Positions 29,529 to 38,382 of a DNA stretch of 38,382 bases are shown in pieces. Origin of the DNA: Terana coerulea (taxonomy: Eukaryota > Basidiomycota > Agaricomycetes > Polyporales > Phanerochaetaceae); NCBI GenBank assembly GCA_024811115.1, contig JAKOGH010000693.1:1-38382 (forward strand), in the 5' to 3' direction. The position numbers and the translations under genes were made by a program. Numbering within the stretch: the stretch's first letter is position 1; each line of letters starts with the position of its first letter. Under the pieces are notes generated by a model. The model worked only from the letters and a program-made list of their open reading frames with translations. It had not been told where the DNA came from and searched no databases.

Positions 29529-32500
29529 TTACTGTCTCGTCGCCAACGCGGAGAGCAGTATATCGTAGTCCAATTTTGCGGCTAGTCGAAAGCAGCATCA
29601 AGATCATCCTCCTCAGAACGCATCATGCTGAGACGCACCTTTCAGAAGCAGCCTCTCAAACGTCCTGGCAAGCTCCGGGCGCTCCGCCTCCATGCGCCGC
29701 AAGCTGTGTATCGTCATCTTCCACACCACCGCGGCGCGCTCGACCACGCAGGTCGCGTTGCGCGGCGACTCGGACAGCGCCGACAGCTCGCCCGCCAGCG
29801 TCCCCGCGACCATGCTCTCCTCGGTGTCGGGGCGTGTGCTCCGCGAAGTGATAGACGGCGCGCAGGAGACCCGACTCGACGATGTACAGGCCGTCGGGCT
29901 CGTCGCCTTGCGTCCACAGCACGAATCCCTCCGGCAGGGACATGCGCTCCAGGTAGGACGTCAAGGGCCGGAAGTGCTCCCTGTCAACGACGCCGAAAGA
30001 AGAGAACGCCTTGACGAGGGTCGTGTACGGCTCGGGATTTTCAGAAAGCGATGTTGCTGGCGAATGATCTGGAGAAATTGTCAGTGCAAGTTGCGCAGAG
30101 AACCCTGAGGGATGCGTACCGCGGGCAATTGTCTTCCAGCCGGCCTCCACCAACTGAGAATAACGCGGGAGTACTCGCTACGTCCTCCGGCACGATGATC
30201 GCACCTCGCCGTCCGGGAAGGGCTGGTACCAAGCAGCCATTGCATCAGCTCGTAAACTTCCAGGACAAACCCAGCTACGCACCCAACTCCGTGCTTTCAA
30301 CCTTTTGCGATTCGAACCATGCACGTAAATACGCGTTCTCGGTCCACTCCAGCGCGTCGTTGAACGTCGAGAACAGCTCGACGCCCGGCATCTCCAACAG
30401 GTCCACGCTGCGCAGGGCCTTCCCAATCGGCGCCTCCGCGGAGAAGCCGCAGAAGACGAGGATGACGCTCTTGGCCGACAGCAAACGCTGGATGCGGACG
30501 AAGGCCTCCGCGGCCGACATATCGACGCCCGCGACCAGGGCGAGGTCGAGGATGAGGAACCGGACCGGCGCAGTCTGCCACTGCGGCCCGTCGACCAGCG
30601 TCCGCATCGTTTCTTCGACATGGGTGATGGTGCCGAAGAAGACGAAGCCTGTACCAAATGTGAGATAGACCCTAATGACGCCGGCTAAATATCCCACCCT
30701 GTAGCCGCATGACAGTTGTCTGCTTTGAGACGTCGCGAATGTATGCTCGATGGCTGCCTGGTCTGCGGACAGTAGACATGACCGTCTCGCCCGTATGGAT
30801 GGTGCGGATGCTCTGCCTTCGTGAACTTTGAATCACAAAGAAGAAGCCTGAGCCAGAATGTAAGTTATCCATTCTCCGCACGCCACCGAACGTTACTCAC
30901 AACTGACGACGATCCCGAACAGCACACCGATGACGAAGTCCCATATCGTCATGCAAATCATGATGCTGGCGATGGTCACGTACTCAGACCTGGAAGTAAG
31001 CAAATATTTAGTAACGTTAGTCCTAAACTAGAAACGCCTTCACGCACCAGTTGACTCGATGCCGGGTATCCCACAAAGCCTCCTTCACCAAGTCAATGCC
31101 AAGCACAAAGATCAGCGCACCAACCACCATGACAGCTACATACCAATCAGCCGCCGTGTGAGGAGTGAGTGGGTTACGTGTATTGCGCAGACTTACGGAT
31201 ATACGCGATAGGTCCTGTGCCTACGAAGAGCAAGACGGCTGTCGCCGCAGCTAGCATAAAGCCAGCGATTCTGTTGTCGCCTCCAACACGATAGAACCTA
31301 CATGAAGAGAAAATGAGCGAATATCAGAGCACTGGCGTGATATAACACGCACAAGAGTGTGTTGACATATACTAGGTAGTTGGGCCTACATTGACGGGGT
31401 CAGATTAGACGATGAGATGGCATATGGAGGACAGGGACTGACACAGTGCCCAAGACGCCTGCGAAGAGATTCGAGTACCGTGCGCCACCAGTTCTTTATC
31501 GGTGGCGACGTCGTGATTCAACGACACGGCTACAGTCCGTTCATCAGTAGGATAATTGACGACGCAGCGCGATCAGACATACCGAGTGCAGGAACGTTCA
31601 GTGGTGGATGTAGAATGTTGAAGAATAGTCTGATCACGCAAAATATGAGTCGATAAGGACGACTGAAGGAAAAGCGAAGCACGCACAGAGCGAACTGTGT
31701 GGGCAATGTTGACCACAGCACGCCCCCACTTCGTCGCACTGAAATCTGATGACAGAATGCTAAGCAGCTGGAGAAGACAAAGATCGGAGGGACCCCACCA
31801 TAATAGCTATAGAACTTATACCACGGGTCATCGGCCGTATCCATATCAAACAGCCACCCTGCTTTTCGTAAGTCGTTGAGGTCCATGCGCGCACCGGCGA
31901 CAACAATATAAAAGACGATAGGAATAACGATAAAATCTATAGCCAGGCACATTAGATCCCAGTACGACACGCGAACGGGGTTGAGAGCTCACAGGCGGGG
32001 AATATAAGTTGATGATGGAATTTGTGCGTGATCAGGCGAAGTAAAACCGCTAATGCGAACGCAGGGAGCCATAGGACCAGATTGTGTACATTGAGGCATA
32101 AATATTTGAATGTCTCGAGGGATAGCTCGAACTCATCGTCGTCCAGGCGCGTGCTCACTGTTAGACTTCGAGGCGGGTTCAGAACAGTGGTCAACCAGGA
32201 GTGCTGCTGGCAAGACTTACCCGGTGATAATCAAGAAGACCCCGACGCCACCAATGCATCTAAATACCCTGGATTGGCACCTTGGCCGCATGTACTGGAA
32301 TGCACACTCACCCAACGAGGATATGTCGTGGAAAGAAGCCGATGAGCGAGCCGAGTCGTAGTTTTCCCCAAGGTAAAGAAAGTCAATCCTAAGAACATTC
32401 AGGGTCAGAATGCGGCGCATATATGCGGTCTGTGTTGGCGTACCGGTGAGCAGAGATGAGAACGCAAACGCTACTATTGTCGTAGCGATGATCTCACGAG

Positions 32501-33929
32501 GATGATCTTCTCCTATCTGGCTTGCAATGTCATTCGCCAGGATATGAAAGAAGGGCTAGGTATGCGTTATTCGGATATAGTGCAGCCATAAGAAGAGAAG
32601 GAGCTGTACGTACCACGACCTCGATCATCATGCTACCGTTCGCGCCAGCGAAACCGCTTCCACCAAAAGTGTACACGAGCTGGGAGATGATGGCACTGAA
32701 GAAGAGGAGGTCAGTTCGGAGAAATGACGCAGGAGGTGATGTACAGACGAGACGAAGAACATAGAGACACCAACTCCACCCAGCCCCGTGAACACCCCGG
32801 CTGCAGGAAATATAATCATTCCGTCTACATTGAAGTGAGTGAATGGTCACACTTTGACTGGGGAATCCGCCTACAAGAGATGCCGTCGAGTATATTCAGC
32901 AAGGTGCCGAGCAGAACCGCAGGTAGCGATTTCACAACTGTGGTGGGGACATGCTGAAGTTTTTGGGATGCATGCGCTGCTTGAGGTGTTTTGACCAGCC
33001 CTCAACTCGCCCCCGCGAGATCCGCTTGCCCACTGGTTCGGGGTCCACATGATGTCCGTGTCCGTTCGACTCGTGTCCGTTGGTGGTGTATGACGGCCGC
33101 GCAGCCTCGACATCGGCTAATAACGGCGAAGTTTCGGATCGCCTTCTCTCAGAGTGTGGACTCGTACTGTCCCTGGCGCGACCAAGCGTCCGCTGTGATA
33201 TTGAACTGTGCTGCGGCGTAGGATGCGGGCGAGTGGCAGTAGGTGTTACACTATCGTCCTCGAAGACATCGTCATCTGGAACTGACAGACCAGCTTCTGG
33301 CTCGCGAGCAAGTAACAGCGTGAGCCCCGAGGGATGGAAGGACCCTGGTCGCCCTCTCGCATACGGCCCAGCGGTGTTGGTAGACGACAGGGTCGTAGTG
33401 GACGAGGTCATGTCTGTAGTAGAGTCATTCGTCAAGTGGGACGAGAGAGACACTGAGATAGATGCATTGTCTTCTCCAGGAACGGGCAGCGTCGTGGTCG
33501 GGAAGATGAAGGACTCGCTGGAATGGGTCGACAACGGCGACTTCAGGGGCAGGCTCGACAGCTGCATCGTGTTGTCCCGAATGGTCTCCTGTCTGTGCGT
33601 GTGCGGGGTGCCGGCATGCTTCAGATGGGACACCTTGGAGTGCGAGGACATGAAGCTCTTGGGTTGCAGAAGCCTGGCATGACGGCGGTGATCAGTACAA
33701 ATGACGAGAGGTTGCGGGGGTATAGAGTTGAAGAGTTAGACGTACCCTGCACGGCTGAGGGAGACCCGTTGTTGTGGTCCTGTATGAATTGAGGACCGGA
33801 CTCGCGAGTTGTGACGGAGTCAGCGTCATCCTTGCTTGAAGTCGCGTTCCCCGGCCCCTCTCTGATGTCTCTCGCCGCAATACCCGACGGCCCAGGCAGG
33901 TCCTCATTTCCTGGCTTGTGTGCGTCCAT
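29529..33929 (-). CDS. SulP anion transporter with STAS and cyclic-nucleotide-binding domains
   Basis: A large gene of many exons. The N-terminus is polar and S/T-rich (MQLSSLPLKSPLSTHSSESF; RRRSETSPLLADVE). The membrane part follows in pieces, each bounded by usable splice sites: KSLPAVLLGTLLNILDGIS, IIFPAAGVFTGLGGVGVSMF, YTFGGSGFAGANGSMMIEVV, FALAVLLRLITHKFHHQLIF, NRIAGFMLAAATAVLLFVGT and VMVVGALIFVLGIDLVKEAL. Next come the linker RRPGSHRAYIRDVSKQTTV, a STAS domain (30279-30648; FFGTITHVEETMRTLVDG), and a cyclic-nucleotide-binding-like domain (29639-30068; GDEPDGLYIVESGLLRAVYH, GTLAGELSALSESPRNATCV). The last exon (29529-29581) ends KLDYDILLSALATRQ. This SulP-STAS-CNBD order matches the yeast YGR125W type, reported to be vacuolar; sulfate or another anion is the likely substrate. 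Short homopolymer indels break the frame near 29829, 31476, 32945 and 33745. Start 33929 is provisional; the frame is open further upstream. Confidence 0.85.
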
Positions 33930-36310
33930 CACGGCTCGAAGATGGTCGTCCAGGCGAGCTGGAGAAAAGCGAGATGGTGCGGCGGTCTTCAAATCCTGGG
34001 CAATGACTTCAGCACAATGTTCGCTTATCTGCTCGCGTCGTTATCGTCGTTGGCCACGATCAGGGGTAATAAAACATCAGGGTGAAATATTCGTCCCCTC
34101 GGGCCTTGTGTTAAGCGGAAGAGCGAGAGTGAACGAAATGCATTTTCTGACGGCGGTGGTAGTGTGTAGAGTCTAGAACTGAAGAAGACAGGTAATTTTG
34201 CACGCTTTGATTCGATCATGCGCAAAACAAGTCCATATTTGGAAGGAGCGCTAAATCAAAACGGACCAAAGGTGCATTCTTCAAAATTCGTGTCGAATTG
34301 AACAGCTTGAGACATGCTTGAATCGTTGGGCTTTGCACATTCATCTTCAGCAGAGCCAGTATGAGCGTAACTAACACCCAATTCATCATACATTGAGGTG
34401 TCATTATAGAGTCAGAGAGGGGTCAATACGCTGCAGCCGTACTGATGTCCTCGGCGATATCACTTGATTGGTGTCACTTGATTCGAAAGAACACTACTTC
34501 ACGCCGTAAGCATTGACATTTTAGAAGATCCAAAGAGCTCTGACCGAGCTTATTGAGCTTCTTGATGTAGCAAGCATTGAAAAGGTTAACAGTGAGTCAT
34601 TTACGCTGGTCACGCTGTAACATCATGCGACCACCACCTTTCAGGCACCCCTACCTTCCATACACACCAACCCACCGGCAAGCCAAGCTCGGATGAGATT
34701 GAGCTTACCCCGCTAGACTGCATACAATGCGAGCTGCGAGGTTTATGCGAGAGCCTCTATCCCATCCGAGTCACCCTGTACATTACCGTTTAGCAGATAA
34801 ACACAGGCGTACCGAAGATTATCGAACATACTTTGCCCTGAAAATTAGAGCATGATGAGTAATAGTCAAAATTCCCTAGAGGACGAACGTTCACCAGTTT
34901 TTGTAGTTCAGGCCGAATCAAACAACGCCCCGCACTATCTGCGTGCGACAAACTTGAAGAACGGTCCATAACGCTGGACTGGGTCTGCATGATGCGCTGA
35001 CACCTTGCAGACCCGTTCGAGTGCAATGGATTGTGCTAACTGATGCTTCGGATCATCGCTCAGGCCACACAGGCAGCCCGCTTCGCATACGCTCTCGACA
35101 AGGAAGGCGGTATCCAGGGTGTCGTGCGCCTCGCCAAGAAGCTTCTGCGCGCCGGAGTGTTAGAGCCGCACGGGACGAAAAACCGCTTTGCATTGGTGAT
35201 ATGGTACCAGCGACGGATGACTCGACTCGGACAGGCGAATAGGTCTGTATTCTGAAACACCATATTATGCCTGGCCCACAGATCGTTAGGACACTATAAA
35301 GACAACTTGCAATTCGAAATGTGCACGTACCACATGACAAGGGCGAACGTAACAATGAAGGTCCAGTGATTGATTGCATTGCATCCGGCTGTCCGCCACA
35401 TGTAGAAACAGGCCTATCAATAACCAGACACCCCAACATAAACTTCCGGTGGACGGCACGGTAGAGTAAACCGAACTTACAAAACCAGTCAAAATCCGGT
35501 GCAATGTCATGTGTCAGCACAAGCTAGTTGGATATGCTGTCGCACAAATATGGTCGCGTTCCGGCTTGTTGCAGTCGACCCCATGCTAGGCAGGGTATAT
35601 AGGCGTAGCAGACCTCGACCAAATATTTCGCGAACTCCACGGGGGCTTGTTAATTTGTTCCTGGCATTGTGCAGCATTTGAGCTACCTGCCGTAACATTG
35701 AGCTGTGGCGACCTTGGCCGGTGCAATGCCGCATATCGTGCCGGATGAATGTTGACAGATGCATCACGGCACGAGCGGCGAGCGACGAGCGCATCGTCTC
35801 TGCGTGTTCGCGAATGAACGATGAAGGGACGGTCTCCCTCATGCAGCACTATGATCAAGAGCGATGGGATGAGCGTAGGTTTATGTCTATGCGAGCGTGC
35901 CGCCAAAGTGAATCATCACGCACGATCTTGGGTCGATACTAGAGAGTATACTTCATGTCGACCCGGGCGAAGGCAAAATCAGTTCCACGCTTATTCTCAG
36001 AATTATGAGAGTGAATGGCATTCCCAGCTCATTGAGGTATGAGCGAACATTGACCTGTAGAAGGGACCAGATATTGAAGTAGAGCGAAGGCGGTAGTAGT
36101 GGTACTTACAATGCGCTTCAAACAATGTGTTCAACGACCTTTAAGCTTCTGTCATACACTCCCGGCGCCGTTCTTTGTGAACTAGTTTGCGAACGTGTCT
36201 GATGAGCGGTGCGGTCTGGTGTAAACATAACAGCCAGGAGGACTCATCGTTAGTGCAGCACTGGATTGAAAACATATCTTACACATACTTTCGGGGTCCT
36301 TTCCATGCGC
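33930..36310. other. Intergenic with repeat copy and short open frames
   Basis: Minus-strand coding-like sequence (EQISEHCAEVIAQDLKTAAP) continues to about 34032 in frame with the SulP N-terminus and may be an additional exon. A diverged repeat lies at 34136-34277. Beyond it are only short frames, such as 70 codons at 35043-35255 (plus; MLRIIAQATQAARFAYALDK) and 111 codons at 35507-35842 (minus), neither recognised. The end of this stretch is the promoter of the next secreted protein gene. Confidence 0.4.
34136..34277 (+). repeat. Dispersed repeat, copy 1
   Basis: This segment aligns over its length with 37039-37171 in the same orientation, with a few small gaps. Shared blocks include CTGACGGCGG, the almost identical CATGCGCAAAACAAGTCCA (copy 2 CACGCGCAAAACATGTCCA), ATTTGGAA and AAAACGGAC. 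No coding capacity is apparent. It looks like a degraded copy of a repeated element. Confidence 0.65.
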
Positions 36311-36318
36311 TATAAAAG
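36311..36318 (+). promoter_or_regulatory. TATA box
   Basis: TATAAAAG, 81 bp upstream of the ATG of the following secreted protein gene. Confidence 0.75.
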
Positions 36319-36398
36319 CTCATTTACGACACAGTGAAAGGACAGAAGCAGCCCACCTGGTCTTCTATTCACTGCTCTACCCGAAACAGACAGCCAAC

Positions 36399-36886
36399 AT
36401 GCAATTCCCGAACACCTCTTTCAGTCTTCTTGCTGGCGTCGTCGCCTTGCTCGGCGCGGCTCTCGCTGCCCCAACTGTCCAGGTCAGTAACCATCATCTG
36501 TGCGAGTGAAGGTATGCTCACCGATGGACTTGACATCGGCGTACGGCAGAAGCGCGCAGACGGGAACATCTACGTCTGCACCGCCTGGGACTGGTCTGGC
36601 GACTGCGCCAACATCGGCTTCTACGACGGCCAATGCCAGAACTTTGCCAGCGAGTTCCAGGACGACATATCCAGCGTCGGCCCCGACTCCGGCTGGGAGT
36701 GCCTGTTGTTCGTGTACGCAGGATCAGAGACGACTATTCATGGCAGCGACTCGAACTCACATCATTTCGCACAGAAACTATGACTGCAACGACAACCAGG
36801 GTGTCTACTACGTCAGTAGCCCCGGTGTTTCCGAGTTGACTACCGACAACGACGCGTTCAGCTCGTTCGAATGCTACCGCAACTAG
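36399..36886 (+). CDS. Small secreted six-cysteine protein, crystallin-like pattern
   Basis: Three exons (36399-36482, 36550-36713, 36775-36886; introns of 67 and 61 nt) give 119 residues with clean phases. MQFPNTSFSLLAGVVALLGA is a signal peptide, with likely cleavage after ALAA. The mature protein starts PTVQKRADG, so a Kex2-type KR site, formed across the first splice junction, may remove a short propeptide. The body, NIYVCTAWDWSGDCANIGFY, DGQCQNFASEFQDDISSVGP, DSGWECLLF|VNYDCNDNQG and SFECYRN, has six cysteines. The repeated layout of an aromatic/Cys strand, G-x-C and an F-x-DDISS segment resembles secreted fungal proteins with a beta/gamma-crystallin-like pattern. That relation is inference. 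A TATA box lies 81 bp upstream of the ATG. Function unknown. Confidence 0.8.
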
Positions 36887-37038
36887 ACCACGAACTTGAA
36901 TGGACGAGTCGGACCCCAGGTCATGATTGAATTCGCAGGTTATTGACATCATGCAGGATTGACTGGCTGTTAGCTATGGAGTACGGGTGGAAAATCAATG
37001 TAGTTCTATTGCTTGGCACGAATATTCAGTACTAAGCA
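36887..37038. other. 3' flank of the secreted protein gene
   Basis: Short AT-rich stretch after the stop; it ends where the second repeat copy begins. No poly(A) signal of consensus form is seen. Confidence 0.35.
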
Positions 37039-37171
37039 AAATGCATTATTACCTGACGGCGGCGGTAGTGGGCGTAGAGCCGAAGGGGGCCAGGTTGCAT
37101 GCTTTGACCCGATCACGCGCAAAACATGTCCAGATTTGGAACCGAGCGTCAAGTGAAAACGGACTAAATGC
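37039..37171 (+). repeat. Dispersed repeat, copy 2
   Basis: Second copy of the repeat at 34136-34277, about 2.9 kb away and in direct orientation. It starts AAATGCATTATTACCTGACG, where copy 1 has AAATGCATTTTCTGACG, and ends AAAACGGACTAAATGCA. Confidence 0.65.
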
Positions 37172-37204
37172 ACACAGCCAATCGCAGTCCTGTATAATTA
37201 GTGT

Positions 37205-37660
37205 GCATGGCAAACACCTCCGGAGAGGTCTGCCAGGCCGGCTTGCCGGCAGAGCCGGCAGGCAGCGCTGGCAGAGAGGTGGCAGGACTTGGGCAGACGC
37301 TCGGAGGGATCGACCAGAGGCAGCCGGAGGCCCGCCCCATCACCCAAATTGGGCATGACGGAGGGCCGAAAGTGACCGGCGTTCACAATGGCAGTGGTTT
37401 CTGGAGGTTAGGAGGCTGCATAGGCTTGGTTGAGTCAAATATTGCGAGACCTATGGCTCAGAAACTACCCAATCTTACTCATATGGCCTCGCCAGTCCTC
37501 TTGTCTGCCAGGTTCTGCCAGGTCCACCCTCGTCTGCCAGCGAGCAGTGCCATGCCGGCATTGCCGGCAGGCGAGATGGCAGGATTTGCCAAGCGCTCTA
37601 TGTATATTCTCTTCATCGTCAGGAGTTGCCAGGGGGAGGCACAATCCAAATCGGTGAAAC
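37205..37660. repeat. GCCGGC/TGCCAG-rich palindromic repeat cluster
   Basis: Two GC-rich blocks (about 37228-37300 and 37503-37592) are made of short palindromes: GCCGGCTTGCCGGC in the left, GCCGGCATTGCCGGC in the right, and repeated CTGCCAG/CTGGCAG. Both blocks also contain TGGCAGGA(C/T)TTG in the same order after the palindrome. The arrangement suggests a non-autonomous element or a duplicated palindromic unit. Frames crossing it (37201-37701, plus) owe their openness to this repetition and are not called genes. Confidence 0.5.
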
Positions 37661-38382
37661 CACCTTGTCGAAGCGCCAGCAGATCAGACGCCCAATATTA
37701 GGCAAGACCCCAGTTGCAAGGTAATAACGAGATGACTACAGTGACTTACCGGTGGAGGTTGGTGCGACGCTGCGAGCTACATATTTGCGAAATCCCCTAA
37801 AATCCCATAGAGCTATGTCAATGTTGGCGACCCCAGTTTCGTCCTCGGAAGGCTGGGTGTATGTACTTTAACGGGGCTCGGCCAAACGGCCGCCTGTGCT
37901 GGACTTCCAATTGGTCGATGCAAGGGCCTGCGAGCACAAGAAAATTGCCCCTTTATCGAGCCTTATGCAGCAATGACCATATATTGTGACCGACGGGGGT
38001 GTGGGGGTGGCATTGCGAGCAATGGACAAGCAGGCTGTAATCTCGTCTGCACTTAAGTGACATTAACGGCAATCAGCATCTTACCAAATGTGGTGAGCGT
38101 CTCTGCGGCGGGACCCCGAGGAGGGGTCACCACCACTTGACAAGGTGATTTCAGCGCTAGCGATACTGCCCCTCGGGAGTTGCTCAAGAAAGCGAATGCA
38201 CGGAATCCGTTTGATTTGAATATATGTGCGATACGCCGCTGTAGGCTGCGTTCCCTTGCGTCAAAGCCTCAGCAACCAAGTTATATGCACACAGTCCGCG
38301 CTCAATACATGTTGACAGTTGCGATTGTTGATCTATTCCTATTTTACACAATATTGTTACTGCTCTATTGTACACATATAAC
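37661..38382. other. No gene seen to the end of the window
   Basis: Only short frames on both strands. GGGACCCCGAGGAGGGGTCACC (38111-38132) is partly self-complementary. No domain, splice pattern or RNA gene was recognised. Confidence 0.4.

Noticed and set aside
37201..37701. 166-codon plus-strand open frame
   Set aside because: It is formed by the palindromic repeat blocks, and its composition follows the repeated bases rather than a protein.

Overview
This window looks like nuclear DNA of a filamentous basidiomycete, most likely an Agaricomycete. Three things point there: genes split by many phase-variable introns of about 49-70 nt with GT/AG ends; compact spacing with overlapping regulatory regions; and a gene set typical of mushroom-forming fungi (Rab18-type GTPase, YY1-like zinc finger, TAF11, Sfp1-like zinc finger, EamA transporter, SulP transporter with STAS and cyclic-nucleotide-binding domains, small secreted proteins). 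The exact genus is not determinable by reading.

Layout. 1-0.46 kb: 3' end of a Rab GTPase gene. 1.0-1.5 kb: a possible small spliced gene of unknown function. 3.6-3.9 kb: a small secreted protein (minus). 4.3-7.7 kb: two tandem minus-strand genes, a coiled-coil, probably nuclear protein and a three-finger C2H2 protein resembling INO80-complex Iec1/YY1. This second gene is divergent, across about 200 bp, from TAF11 (7.9-8.9 kb, plus). 8.9-14.7 kb is a long stretch without a recognisable gene and carries at most relics. 14.7-16.7 kb: an Sfp1-like split-zinc-finger factor. 16.7-20.3 kb is GC-rich and gene-poor and holds a clear 169-bp MITE. 20.3-23.1 kb: a possible N-terminal exon (minus) divergent from a 12-exon EamA/DMT transporter (plus). 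25.3 kb: an eight-cysteine small secreted protein with a good TATA box and poly(A) signal. 26.6-28.7 kb: a convergent pair, an interferon-inducible IFI6/27-like membrane protein (plus) and an NAD(P)-dependent DFR-like reductase (minus). 29.5-33.9 kb: a large SulP-STAS-CNBD transporter (minus). 36.4-36.9 kb: a second small secreted protein with signal peptide and Kex2-like site. 34-38 kb also contains diverged repeats.

Themes. Transcription and chromatin genes (Iec1-like, TAF11, Sfp1-like) lie in the first half; membrane transport, small secreted proteins and a reductase lie in the second. These are neighbours, not an evident pathway or cluster. Conserved reading frames in at least six genes are broken by small indels, mostly at homopolymers or simple repeats, while splice sites and flanking codons stay intact. 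This looks more like sequence error than decay, but it has to be kept in mind for every protein model given here. I see no CRISPR, rRNA or convincing tRNA gene, and no biosynthetic cluster. The most unusual items are the IFI6/27-like gene bracketed by a 40-bp direct repeat derived from the neighbouring reductase, and the small secreted proteins.
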